Below, one piece after another: positions 21,346-30,900 of a stretch of 34,902 nucleotides of DNA; position 1 is the first letter of the stretch, and each line of letters opens with the position of its first letter. The notes under the pieces are model-generated. The model made no database searches. It saw only the letters and a list, made by a program, of their open reading frames with translations, and had not been told where the DNA came from. A program made the position numbers and the translations under genes. The stretch lies in contig DCJC01000025.1 in assembly GCA_002317355.1 (NCBI GenBank), positions 1 to 34,902 of the forward strand. Reading direction: 5' to 3'. This stretch comes from Prevotellaceae bacterium UBA1710. Lineage in GTDB: Bacteria > Bacteroidota > Bacteroidia > Bacteroidales > Bacteroidaceae.

Positions 21346-21444
21346 CCTCCGTTCTGCCTCCGTTGTGAGTTCGCTATGCCTCCGCTATGGTTCCCATATG
21401 GTTCCCATATAGTTCCTATGTGAATCCCATGTAAGTCCCATTTT
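21346..21444 (+). repeat. Nine tandem 11-bp units
   Basis: Units read CCTCCGTTCTG, CCTCCGTTGTG, AGTTCGCTATG, CCTCCGCTATG, GTTCCCATATG, GTTCCCATATA, GTTCCTATGTG, AATCCCATGTA, AGTCCCATTTT. The period is exactly 11 while sequence drifts along the array. The first units match the 11-mers at 13591-13633 on the opposite strand. Confidence 0.75.
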
Positions 21445-21553
21445 ATAATGGGAGGTTAGTGGGAGTTTCTATGGTACTATAGAGATGCTGTATTGGATTA
21501 ATTCCGAAAAGTCAGTTTGGTTTAGAGGAATAAGTTGTGATACTGTAAAAAAG

Positions 21554-21597
21554 AACTTCGGGAAATCTCTGACGAGAAGTCCCGAAGTTTTTTCTTT
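21554..21597. terminator. Isolated terminator hairpin
   Basis: AACTTCGGGA (21554-21563) pairs with TCCCGAAGTT (21580-21589) and continues with A/T pairing into TTTTTCTTT. It lies almost 1 kb beyond the amylase stop and is separated by the MITE-like element from the end of the minus-strand ligase gene, so its transcript is unknown. Confidence 0.75.
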
Positions 21598-21606
21598 GTA
21601 TATGGG

Positions 21607-21827
21607 GAAAGTAAATTAGGAGTAAATTTTTTCAGTAAATTAGCGTGAGTTCGACGATTTTCAAATGTTTGGTATTCTGCAAAATAAATGAGGTGGGATG
21701 TGCTCATCAATCAAGTAGTCAATGAATTCGACGAACTGACGTTATAATTCTCACTTCAAAAATTATTTCCAAACGACGAATGTCATTCTCATAATTTACT
21801 GAATTAATTTACTCCTAATTTACTTTC
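21607..21827. repeat. 221-bp MITE-like element with 36-bp terminal inverted repeats
   Basis: 21607-21642 (GAAAGTAAATTAGGAGTAAA...) is the reverse complement of 21792-21827 with 34 of 36 matches. Inside each arm stand inverted copies of the dispersed motif: GTGAGTTCGACGATTT at 21645-21660 and AATGAATTCGACGAACTGAC at 21721-21740. There is no open frame. The right end is 37 bases past the stop of the minus-strand ligase and may serve as its 3' structure. Confidence 0.75.
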
Positions 21828-21863
21828 TAAAAGTAGTTCTCCATTTGCTTTCGCAAAGTGTAG

Positions 21864-23519
21864 TTACTTGTAGAGGTATCGCTTGATGCTCTTCTTTGGA
21901 GTCTTCTCGAATTCCTCCTCATGCACCTCAATGGCTGCGAGCTTACAGTAGGCAGGTTGGGTGGCGTTGAGCGTCTGGCGGTTCTGCTCCATGACCTTCT
22001 TGATCTGCTCCATAGAGTAGCGCTGAGCCTTAGCCTCTTCGAAGTCAGGGAAAACAAGTCCAACGAGCTTGTCATCACGCTGAACGACGATACTCTCGAC
22101 AACGAGTGGCAGAGAGTTGAGAGCGTCTTCAATCTCCTCAGGGAAGATATTCTGTCCATTCGCACTAAGAAGCATATTCTTGGAGCGGCCTTTGATGAAG
22201 ATATTGCCCTTGGCATCGATGACACCGAGATCACCTGTATGATACCATCCATCGGCATCAAGAGCCTGTGCAGTAGCCTCTTCGTTCTTGAAGTAGCCGA
22301 GCATCACGTTCATACCCTTAGTGAGAATCTCACCCGGTATTCTGCGAGGGTCTTTAGAGTCAATCTTAACCTCCATGTTAACGACAGCCTTACCGCAAGA
22401 GCCAGGTACATGATCGTGCCAATCGTTATAGGAAATGATAGGGGCACACTCTGTTGCGCCATAGCCAACGGTGAATGGGAACCCGATGAAATGGAGGAAT
22501 TGCTCTATTTCCTGATTGAATGCAGCCCCACCTATGATGATTTCGTAGAGACGTCCGCCGAACGCCTTATACACCTCATCACGAATCTTATCGCGCACCT
22601 TCTGAGATACGAAAGGAGTCTTGAGAAGAATCTTCATGGCAGGGGTGTCGAGTTTAGGCAGAACCCTCTTCTTGATGATCTTCTCGATGACGAGCGGAAC
22701 GGCAATGATAATGATAGGCTTGATCTCTGCAAATGCCTGAGCCACAATGGCTGGAGACGGAATGCGGCTGAGATAGAAGATGTGGCAGCCGGTCATGAAT
22801 TCCTTGATGAATTCGAACGCCATACCATACATGTGAGCCATCGGCAGGATGCTTATGGTGTGGTCGCCTGGATGCAGATGCTTGTCGAGTGCCTCAGATG
22901 CAAAATAGAGGTTGCTCCACATGGCACGATAAGGAATCATGACGCCCTTGGAGAAGCCTGTTGTGCCAGATGTGTAGTTGATAAGCGCGAGTTCATCGGG
23001 GCTCTGCTCCTTGTAGTAGTTCACCATCTCCTTGCGGAAATACTTAGGGTATTTCTGTCCGAAGAGAAGGTTGAGATGCTCACGAGCGTAATTAAGTTTC
23101 TCGCTGCGCGAAATCATGAGGGAATAATCGGTTATGTGGATGATTCCCAATAGATTCGGCATTTCCTCAGGTACAATCTGAGTATAGATGACGTCACCAA
23201 TGAAAAGCAATTTTGCCTCAGAGTGGTTGACGATGTTATGAACCTGTTCTGCTGTGAATTCATGGAGAATAGGAACGGCAACGGCTCCATATGTGAGGGT
23301 TGCGAGAAATGCGACAGCCCAATTACTCATATTACGGCCACAGAGAGCAATCTTGTCACCCTTCTGTACACCGCCCTCTTCAAACAGGATATGAAGCTTC
23401 TCGATCTTGCGTGCTACATCCTGGTATTGTAGGGTTGCGCCCTTGTAGTCGGTTAAGGCATCGTAGTTCCAATACTTCTTAACACTCTCCTCTATACATG
23501 CGTTAAAACTGTGTTCCAT
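21864..23519 (-). CDS. AMP-binding long-chain acyl-CoA synthetase-like ligase
   Basis: Enzymes of this family activate a carboxylic acid as its adenylate and transfer it to CoA. Of 551 residues, the AMP-binding P-loop is NYTSGTTGFSKG (181-192), followed by GYGATECAP, GWYHTGDLG and the C-terminal lysine region EKTPKKSIKRYLYK. The early part (PILHEFTAEQVHNIVNHSEA) resembles long-chain fatty-acid-CoA ligases of Bacteroidota. It has no signal peptide; it would act at the cytoplasmic face of the inner membrane. The substrate could instead be another acyl or aryl acid. It is monocistronic with its own promoter (23564-23594), divergent from ftsY. A 410-residue open frame on the other strand is a shadow. 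Confidence 0.88.
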   Translation of the reverse strand: MEHSFNACIEESVKKYWNYDALTDYKGATLQYQDVARKIEKLHILFEEGGVQKGDKIALCGRNMSNWAVAFLATLTYGAVAVPILHEFTAEQVHNIVNHSEAKLLFIGDVIYTQIVPEEMPNLLGIIHITDYSLMISRSEKLNYAREHLNLLFGQKYPKYFRKEMVNYYKEQSPDELALINYTSGTTGFSKGVMIPYRAMWSNLYFASEALDKHLHPGDHTISILPMAHMYGMAFEFIKEFMTGCHIFYLSRIPSPAIVAQAFAEIKPIIIIAVPLVIEKIIKKRVLPKLDTPAMKILLKTPFVSQKVRDKIRDEVYKAFGGRLYEIIIGGAAFNQEIEQFLHFIGFPFTVGYGATECAPIISYNDWHDHVPGSCGKAVVNMEVKIDSKDPRRIPGEILTKGMNVMLGYFKNEEATAQALDADGWYHTGDLGVIDAKGNIFIKGRSKNMLLSANGQNIFPEEIEDALNSLPLVVESIVVQRDDKLVGLVFPDFEEAKAQRYSMEQIKKVMEQNRQTLNATQPAYCKLAAIEVHEEEFEKTPKKSIKRYLYK

Positions 23520-23563
23520 AATTAGTATGCTACATAAAGTTGCACAAATTTCCTTTTATTGTG

Positions 23564-23594
23564 CAAAGGTACTTACTTTTCTGCATATTTCAAA
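23564..23594 (-). promoter_or_regulatory. Promoter of the acyl-CoA ligase gene
   Basis: On the minus strand TTTG (23594-23591), 19 bases, then TACCTTTG (23571-23564); the ATG follows 44 bases later. Confidence 0.78.
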
Positions 23595-23728
23595 ATCTAA
23601 TGTGTGAATTTTTGTTTTTCGCTCGGTAAAATGGGCGAAATTGGCGTTTTGCCGCTCATTTATGAGATAAATTACCTTATTATATGCATTTTTTATCTCA
23701 TAATCAGTAAAATGTCATTTTTTTTTCT

Positions 23729-23736
23729 TAATTTTG
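23729..23736 (+). promoter_or_regulatory. -7 element of ftsY promoter
   Basis: TAATTTTG followed by GCAAG, 37 bases before the ftsY ATG; no clear -33 element is seen. Confidence 0.5.
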
Positions 23737-23773
23737 CAAGCAAGTTTATTTATAAATAACTAAATTGTAAATT

Positions 23774-24727
23774 ATGGGATTTTTCGGCTTTTTTAGCAAA
23801 GAAAAGAAAGAGACACTCGACAAAGGTCTTGAGAAAACCAAGCTCGGCATGTTCGATAAGATTGCCCGTGCCGTTGCAGGTAAGAGCAAGGTTGATGAGG
23901 ATGTCCTTGACGATCTTGAGGAAGTACTCATTACCAGTGATGTTGGTGTAGATACTACTCTTAAGATTATTGAGCGTATTGAGGAGCGTGTGGCACGTGA
24001 TAAATACGTTTCTACGAAGGAACTTAACGGTATCCTCCGTGATGAGATTGCGTCTCTTCTTGCCGAGAATCATTCAGATGACCTCGACGACTGGGATCTC
24101 CCAACAGACCATAAGCCATACGTTATCCTTGTGGTTGGCGTGAATGGAGTAGGTAAGACAACGACCATCGGTAAGCTGGCTTGGCAGTTCAAGCAGGCTG
24201 GCAAGAAGGTGTATCTCGGTGCTGCCGATACATTCCGTGCAGCAGCCGTTGAGCAGCTCTGTATCTGGGGTGAGCGTGTAGGCGTGACCGTTATCAAGCA
24301 GCAGATGGGCTCTGACCCTGCTTCCGTGGCATTCGATACCATCTCTTCTGCCAAGGCAAATGGTGCTGACGTGGTGCTTATTGATACCGCTGGCCGTCTT
24401 CACAACAAGGTAGGCTTGATGAACGAGCTGAAGAAAATCAAGGATGTGATGAAGAAGGTTGTGCCTGATGCACCAGATGAGGTAATGCTCGTGCTTGACG
24501 GTTCTACCGGTCAGAACGCCTTTGAGCAGGCAAAGCAGTTCGCTGCCGTTACACAGATCTCAAGTATGGCAATAACAAAGCTCGATGGCACAGCCAAGGG
24601 TGGTGTCGTTATTGGCATCAGCGATCAGTTGAAGGTACCTGTGAAGTATATCGGACTTGGTGAGGGAATGACCGATCTTCAGTTGTTTAACAAGAAGCAG
24701 TTTGTTGACTCACTTTTCGGAGAATGA
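23774..24727 (+). CDS. ftsY: Signal recognition particle receptor FtsY
   Basis: FtsY docks SRP-ribosome complexes at the inner membrane. The 317-residue protein has a short amphipathic start (MGFFGFFSKEKKE) and the four-helix N domain (to about 100), but not the long acidic A domain of E. coli. The G domain shows GVNGVGKTT (122-130), DTAGR, and TKLDGTAKGG. The start is supported by the promoter at 23729 and by the conserved N-terminus. rimO overlaps its end by four bases (ATGA), which suggests translational coupling. Confidence 0.96.
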   Translation: MGFFGFFSKEKKETLDKGLEKTKLGMFDKIARAVAGKSKVDEDVLDDLEEVLITSDVGVDTTLKIIERIEERVARDKYVSTKELNGILRDEIASLLAENHSDDLDDWDLPTDHKPYVILVVGVNGVGKTTTIGKLAWQFKQAGKKVYLGAADTFRAAAVEQLCIWGERVGVTVIKQQMGSDPASVAFDTISSAKANGADVVLIDTAGRLHNKVGLMNELKKIKDVMKKVVPDAPDEVMLVLDGSTGQNAFEQAKQFAAVTQISSMAITKLDGTAKGGVVIGISDQLKVPVKYIGLGEGMTDLQLFNKKQFVDSLFGE

Positions 24728-26028
24728 AGAAAAATCAGATAGATATCATAACTCTTGGATGCTCCAAGAATCTTGTGGATAGCGAATCTCTTATGCGAAT
24801 GTTTCAGCGTAAGGGATTTGTTTGTAAGCATGATGCCGAGCGCGTGGAGGGTGAATATGTTGTGATCAATACCTGCGGCTTCATCGAGGATGCCAAGCAG
24901 GAAAGCATAGATACCATACTCGAATTCGCACAGGCTCGTGAAGAGGGCTTGATTGGCGGTTTGTATGTCATGGGATGTCTCTCGCAGAGATATCAGAAGG
25001 AACTTGAGGCGGAGATTCCTCAGGTGGATAAATATTACGGCAAGTTCAATTTCAGGCAGTTGCTTGAGGATTTGCCTGCTCCAACCGTGAAGGCTGTCGA
25101 TGAAAGCATGAAGCACGATACCACGCCTTCACATTATTCTTATATAAAGATAAGTGAGGGATGTGACCGTAACTGTGCTTATTGTGCCATTCCTATCATC
25201 ACAGGCAAGCATGTGTCTCGTCCAAAGGAGGAGATACTCGATGAGGTGCGCTCACTTGTTGCCGAGGGCGTGAAGGAGTTTCAGGTCATCGCTCAGGAAC
25301 TCACCTACTATGGCGTGGATCTCTATGGAAAGCGTCAGATTGCCGAACTTATCGATGAAATGGCTCAAATCAAGGGTGTTAAGTGGATAAGACTGCATTA
25401 TGCTTATCCTAACCAGTTCCCTATGGAGTTGCTTGATGTGATGCGTCGCCATGATAACGTATGTAAGTATCTTGATATCGCTCTTCAGCATATCTCAGAC
25501 AGAATGCTTGACCGCATGCGCCGTAACACGACAAAGCAGGAAACAATGCATCTGATAGAGAAACTGCGTGAGGCTATGCCGGGAATACATCTCCGCACAA
25601 CACTCATGGTTGGTTTCCCAGGAGAGACGGAAGAGGATTTCCAAGAACTTATGGAGTTCACACGTTGGGCTCGCTTCGAGAGAATGGGCGCTTTTGCCTA
25701 CTCAGAGGAGGAGGGAACATACAGTGCTGAACACTATGAGGATGATGTTCCTAAGGAAATCAAGGATGCACGACTCAGTAAGCTTATGCGACTTCAGCAG
25801 TCTATTGCGGCAGAGATAGAGGCAGAGAAGATTGGCAAGACGATGAAGGTCGTTGTTGACAGAAGAGAAGGCGACTATTATGTAGGTCGTACAGAGTTCT
25901 GCTCACCAGAGGTTGACCCGGAGGTGCTTATACCTGTGGCAAATCGTCGTTTGCGCAAGGGATGCTTCTATGATGTGAAAATAACTGGTGCAGAGGAGTT
26001 TGACCTCTATGGAGAGGTTGTGAAATAG
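24724..26028 (+). CDS. rimO: Ribosomal protein S12 methylthiotransferase RimO
   Basis: RimO is a radical-SAM enzyme that methylthiolates an aspartate of ribosomal protein S12. The UPF0004 domain has the cluster-binding cysteines Cys13 (TLGCSKN), Cys51 (NTCGF) and Cys85 (MGCLSQRY). The radical-SAM motif is CDRNCAYC (Cys147, 151, 154), and the C-terminal TRAM domain includes GEVDPEVL-like sequence near the end. At 434 residues it is full length; ITLGCSKNLVDSE identifies RimO rather than MiaB. It overlaps ftsY by four bases and is followed after 26 bases by the HU gene. Confidence 0.95.
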   Translation: MKKNQIDIITLGCSKNLVDSESLMRMFQRKGFVCKHDAERVEGEYVVINTCGFIEDAKQESIDTILEFAQAREEGLIGGLYVMGCLSQRYQKELEAEIPQVDKYYGKFNFRQLLEDLPAPTVKAVDESMKHDTTPSHYSYIKISEGCDRNCAYCAIPIITGKHVSRPKEEILDEVRSLVAEGVKEFQVIAQELTYYGVDLYGKRQIAELIDEMAQIKGVKWIRLHYAYPNQFPMELLDVMRRHDNVCKYLDIALQHISDRMLDRMRRNTTKQETMHLIEKLREAMPGIHLRTTLMVGFPGETEEDFQELMEFTRWARFERMGAFAYSEEEGTYSAEHYEDDVPKEIKDARLSKLMRLQQSIAAEIEAEKIGKTMKVVVDRREGDYYVGRTEFCSPEVDPEVLIPVANRRLRKGCFYDVKITGAEEFDLYGEVVK

Positions 26029-26054
26029 ATTTTAATCACTAATGATTGTAAGAT

Positions 26055-26327
26055 ATGACGAATAAGGAATTTATATCTCAAGTAGCCAAGCAGACAGGCT
26101 TCAAGATAGATGATGTTCAGAGAATTGTGCGCACAGCGTTCAATTCGATTACTGATGAACTCGTTGAAGGCGATTCTGCAAATGTTGCAGGTCTTGGAAC
26201 GTTTGAAGTCCGTAAGCGTATGGAGCGAGTTATTAAGAATCCTTCTACAGGACAGAAGATGCTTGTTCCACCAAAGCTCGTAGTGAATTTTAAACCTTAT
26301 GGATCACTTAAAGAAATGCTGAAGTAA
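26055..26327 (+). CDS. HU family DNA-binding protein
   Basis: The 90-residue protein has the HU fold: an N-terminal helical dimer part (MTNKEFISQVAKQTGFKIDD), the turn GLGTFEVRKR, and the DNA-embracing arm with NPSTGQKMLVPPKLVVNFKP, which keeps the tip motif NP-x-TG. It bends and packages DNA as a dimer. It begins 26 bases after rimO and ends two bases before the next gene, which encodes a second HU domain fused to a membrane and LysM part. The two may form heterodimers (inference). Confidence 0.93.
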   Translation: MTNKEFISQVAKQTGFKIDDVQRIVRTAFNSITDELVEGDSANVAGLGTFEVRKRMERVIKNPSTGQKMLVPPKLVVNFKPYGSLKEMLK

Positions 26328-26328
26328 T

Positions 26329-27867
26329 ATGCTTACAATCAAGGATATAGTAGAACTTTTGGTGCAGAAGCATCAGTTGGATGCACATAGTGCTGAGGTC
26401 TTCATGAATGCTGTTGTTGAGACAATTCACGAAGGACTCAAAAATGATCGTGTTGTTAAGATTAAGGGTTTCGGAACCTTTAAGCTTACTGCAGTTCGTG
26501 AGCGTGAGAGTATTAATGTGAATACGGGTGAGCGTGTGGTTATCTCAAGTCACGATAAGGTGTCGTTTACTCCTGATGCCGTTATGCGTGATTTGGTGAA
26601 CAAACCATTCGCTCAGTTTGATACTGTAGTTCTTGCTGATGGCGTTGATTTCGAGGATATGCCAGATATGGATGCAGATGATGAAAATAATGTGGATTCG
26701 TCTGTTGAAACTATGGACTATACTCCTGCAAATGTACCTGTAGAAGAGGAAGTTAGCGCACCTGTAGAAGTTCCTTCAGAATCTCCTGTTGAAACACCAG
26801 CCGAAGAATCTATTGAAGTGCCAGTTGCAGAACCTGCCGTTGAGCCTGTTGTTGCTCCTGTTGTGGAATCTGTGGTCGCTCCAGTTGTTGAGCCTGAGAT
26901 TGAATCTGTAAAGGAACCGGAAGTTGTAGCTCCAGTTGCTGAGGCTAAGTCGGAGTCTGTTCAGATGCCAGTTCCAGAGCCGGAAGTAGAGGAGGTTAAG
27001 GAAGAGGTTGTTGAACCAATAGTAGAGGCAGAGGCTGAAGTGGAGCAAATCTCAGAGTCTGAGCCTGTTGTTGAACCTGAGAAAGTTGATGCTTTGGTCA
27101 GTGAGCCTGTAGTTGAAGAGACTGCAGTAGAAGAATCGTCTGTAGAAGAACCTGCAGTCGAAGAATCATCAGCAGAGGCTGAGCAATCAGTTATTGAACA
27201 AGCTAAGCCTGTATCACAGCCTGAGCCAGAGACTGAGGAAGAAGAGGAGGAAGAAGTGCCTTCATACTATGACGAGGATGATGAAATAAGTGAATGCAAG
27301 AAGCTATTCATTATGTATGCTATCATAGTGAATGTCATAGTTGCTGCATTGTTCTTCATTCTTGGATATTATGCACATTCTTCTAATCTCCTTGGTATTG
27401 AGCCAGATAAGACTCCTGCCGTTGAAACTCCAGCTGAGCCAGTAGTGGAAACTCCAGCTGCAAAGCCTGCAGAGGCAACTCCTGTAAAAGCTGAGGAAAA
27501 AGCGGTAGAGGAGCAGAAGGAAGAGGCTGCTAAGAATCAGCAAGAGGCAACCAAGGTAGAAAAGCCTGCAGAGGTAAAGGCACCTGTTGCAGAGCTAAAG
27601 AAGGAGGTAAAGCCAGAGGCTAAGGCTGAGGCACCTTCAAAATATGATAGCGATCCACGTGTCAGAACTGGTGCATACCGTATTGTTGGTACTGCAACAA
27701 CTGTAACTGTAAAGGCTGGTCAGACCATTAAGGGTATTTCAAAGACATATCTTGGTGCTGGTATGGAATGCTATGTAGAAGCATATAATGGTGGAATCAC
27801 CGAACTCAAGGAAGGACAGAAGATAAAGATTCCAAAGCTTGAGCTCAAGAAGAAGGCTAAGAAATAA
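26329..27867 (+). CDS. HU-domain protein with transmembrane helix and C-terminal LysM-like domain
   Basis: This 512-residue protein joins parts that belong in different compartments. Residues 1-92 are an HU-type DNA-binding domain (KIKGFGTFKLTAVRERESIN, then VNTGERVVISSHDKVSFTPD). Residues 100-323 are a disordered linker rich in Pro, Val and Glu with repeats such as PVVEPVVAPVVES and an acidic block EEEEEEE. Residues 325-347 (KLFIMYAIIVNVIVAALFFI...) form one membrane helix; the two lysines just before it favour an N-in orientation. Residues 350-448 are an Ala/Glu/Lys/Pro-rich spacer, and 449-504 resemble LysM (VTVKAGQTIKGISKTYLGAG ... ITELKEGQKIKIPKL). It would hold DNA in the cytoplasm and peptidoglycan in the periplasm. 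The HU arm lacks the usual NP at the tip (it has VN-TG). It follows a normal HU gene by one base. Confidence 0.85.
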   Translation: MLTIKDIVELLVQKHQLDAHSAEVFMNAVVETIHEGLKNDRVVKIKGFGTFKLTAVRERESINVNTGERVVISSHDKVSFTPDAVMRDLVNKPFAQFDTVVLADGVDFEDMPDMDADDENNVDSSVETMDYTPANVPVEEEVSAPVEVPSESPVETPAEESIEVPVAEPAVEPVVAPVVESVVAPVVEPEIESVKEPEVVAPVAEAKSESVQMPVPEPEVEEVKEEVVEPIVEAEAEVEQISESEPVVEPEKVDALVSEPVVEETAVEESSVEEPAVEESSAEAEQSVIEQAKPVSQPEPETEEEEEEEVPSYYDEDDEISECKKLFIMYAIIVNVIVAALFFILGYYAHSSNLLGIEPDKTPAVETPAEPVVETPAAKPAEATPVKAEEKAVEEQKEEAAKNQQEATKVEKPAEVKAPVAELKKEVKPEAKAEAPSKYDSDPRVRTGAYRIVGTATTVTVKAGQTIKGISKTYLGAGMECYVEAYNGGITELKEGQKIKIPKLELKKKAKK

Positions 27868-27951
27868 GGCGTTAAATTGCATAACTGCCCACAAATAGCC
27901 TCTGGAAAAGTTAAAGAGTGAAAAAGTACATGAAATGCCAAGTTTTTTATG

Positions 27952-27959
27952 TAAATTTG
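27952..27959 (+). promoter_or_regulatory. -7 element of ileS promoter
   Basis: TAAATTTG followed by GCACCC, 41 bases before the ileS ATG. No clear -33 element is seen, and no terminator separates ileS from the gene before it. Confidence 0.55.
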
Positions 27960-27999
27960 CACCCTAAAAATTGAAGAAAATAAAAACATATAAAACCAA

Positions 28000-30900
28000 A
28001 TGGATAAGAAATTTACGGAACGTAAAGGACTGAACCTTGTAGAGACAAACAACGAGGTTCTTGCTGAGTGGGAGAAGAAGGATTTGTTCCACAAAAGTAT
28101 TACCGAGCGTGAGGGTTGCCCTCAGTTCGTGTTCTTCGAGGGACCACCTTCAGCAAATGGCCACCCAGGTATCCATCACATGATGGGACGTACCATCAAG
28201 GATACATTCCTTCGTTATAAGACTATGAAGGGCTATCAGGTTTACCGTAAGGCTGGTTGGGATACTCACGGACTCCCAGTTGAGCTTTCGGTAGAGAAGA
28301 GCCTCGGAATCACCAAGGAGGATATTGGCAAGAAGATCAGCGTTGATGATTATAACGACGCTTGTCGTAAGAACGTAATGATGTACACAGACGAGTGGAC
28401 TCAGCTCACCAACAAGATGGGTTACTGGGTTGATCTCGAGCATCCTTACATCACATACGATAACAAGTATATCGAGTCTCTTTGGTATCTCTTGAAACAG
28501 CTCTATAACAAGGATCTGCTCTACAAGGGCTATACTATCCAGCCATATTCACCAGCTGCAGGTACTGGTCTTTCTTCTCACGAGCTCAACCAGCCAGGTT
28601 GCTACCGTGATGTGAAGGATACTACAGTTACTGCACAGTTCAAGGTTCTTGATAAGGTTGACTTCAATAATACAGAACTTCCAACCTACATCCTCGCTTG
28701 GACAACAACACCTTGGACACTTCCTTCAAACACAGCTCTTTGTGTAGGTCCTAAGATTGACTATGTTGCTGTTAAGGGAAATAACCCTTACACAAATGAG
28801 GAGGCAGTATATGTTCTCGCTGAGAGCCGTCTTGCTGCTTACTTCCAGCCAACAAAGGATGAGGAAGGCAACGAGCAGCCACTCGAAATCCTTTGGAACG
28901 GTAAGGGTGCTGACCTCGTAGGTACTCACTATCAGCAGCTTATGCCATGGGTTAAGCCATGTGCGCTTGAGGGTGATCAGATCGTAGCCAAGGAGGCAGA
29001 GGCATTCCGCGTTATTCCTGGTGACTACGTGACTACAGAGGATGGTACTGGTATCGTACATATCGCTCCTACATTCGGTGCTGATGACGCCAAGGTTGCT
29101 AAGGATGCAGGTATTCCTTCACTCTTCGTAATCGACAAGGCTGGTGATACACGTCCAATGGTTGACTTCACAGGTAAGTACTTCGTGAAGGAGGATATCG
29201 ATCCTAAGTTCCTTGAGATTTGTGTAAACGAGTCTTACTGGAAGCATGCAGGTGACTTCGTGAAGAATGCTTACGACCCTAAGTTCAATGAGGGTGGCAA
29301 GTATGACGAGAAGGCTGCAGCAAAGGAGATGGACCTCAACGTTATTCTCTGTCTTGAGATGAAGGAAGAGGGTAGTGCATTCAAGATTGAGAAGCACGTC
29401 CATAACTATCCACATTGCTGGCGTACAGATAAGCCTGTGCTCTATTATCCACTCGACTCTTGGTTCATTCGCTCTACAGCAAAGAAGGAGCGTATGGCAG
29501 AACTCAATAAGACTATCAACTGGCATCCTGAATCAACAGGTACAGGCCGTTTCGGTAAGTGGCTTGAGAACCTCAACGACTGGAACCTCTCTCGTTCACG
29601 CTATTGGGGTACACCTCTTCCTATCTGGCGCAATCGCGATACTAAGGAAGAAATCTGTATCGGTTCACTCGAGGAACTCTACGCTGAGATCGAGAAGGCT
29701 GTCAAGGCTGGTGTTATGCAGAGTAACCCACTCAAGGACAAGGGCTTCGTTCCTGGTGATATGAGTCAGGAGAACTACGACCGTATTGATATCCACCGTC
29801 CTTATGTTGACGATATCAAGCTCGTAGGTGAGAGTGGTAGCGTATTGACACGTGAACTCGACCTTATCGATGTATGGTTCGACTCTGGTGCTATGCCTTA
29901 CGCACAGATCCACTATCCATTCGAGAATGCTGATGTTATCGATGCTCGCAACGCATATCCAGCCGACTTTATCGCTGAGGGTGTTGACCAGACTCGTGGA
30001 TGGTTCTTCACACTTCATGCTATCGCTACAATGGTATTCGATTCTGTTGCATACAAGAACGTAATCTCTAATGGACTTGTTCTTGACAAGAACGGTGTGA
30101 AGATGTCAAAGCGTCTTGGTAACGTAATCAATCCATTCGATTGTATTGGAACATACGGTACTGATGCTGTTCGCTGGTATATGGTTACCAACTCATCTCC
30201 ATGGGATAACCTCTCATTTGACCCAGAAGGTGTAAAGGATGTTACAAGTGCATTCTTCGTAAAGCTTTATCAGGCTTATTCATTCTTCACTCTCTATGCA
30301 AATGTTGATGGCTTCACATACGAAGAGGCAGAGGTTCCATTCGCTGAGCGTCCAGACTTCGACCGTTGGTTGCTTTCTGAACTCAACTCTCTCGTTAAGG
30401 ATGTAGATAAGTATCTTGCTGATTATGATGTAACTCCAGCAGGTCGTCTGATTCAGAACTTCGTTATCGACAAGCTCTCTAACTGGTACATCCGTCTTAA
30501 CAAGAAGCGCTTCTGGGGAGGTGGTATGACACAGGATAAGCTTTCTGCTTACCAGACTCTCTATACATGTATCGATACAGTTGCAAGACTTATCGCTCCT
30601 GTTGCTCCATTCTATGCAGATCAGCTCTTCCTCGACCTTAACTCTGTAACAGGTAAGGATAAGGCAGAGAGCGTACATCTCGCTAAGTATCCAGAGGCTC
30701 AGGAGAATCAAATAGATAAGGAACTTGAAGAGGCTATGCAGCTTGCTATGCAGGTTACCTCTATGGTTCTCTCACTCCGTAAGAAGGTGAAGATTCCTGT
30801 AATCCAGGCACTTCAGACAATTTCTATCCCTGCTTCTGATAAGGAGATGAAAGCACGTATCGAGCGTATGGCAAGCGTTATCCTTGCTGAGACCAACGTT

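Noticed and set aside
21921..23153. 410-codon plus-strand open frame opposite the acyl-CoA ligase
   Set aside because: Length is impressive, but the ligase on the minus strand has all catalytic motifs and a promoter; the antisense peptide shows no domain.
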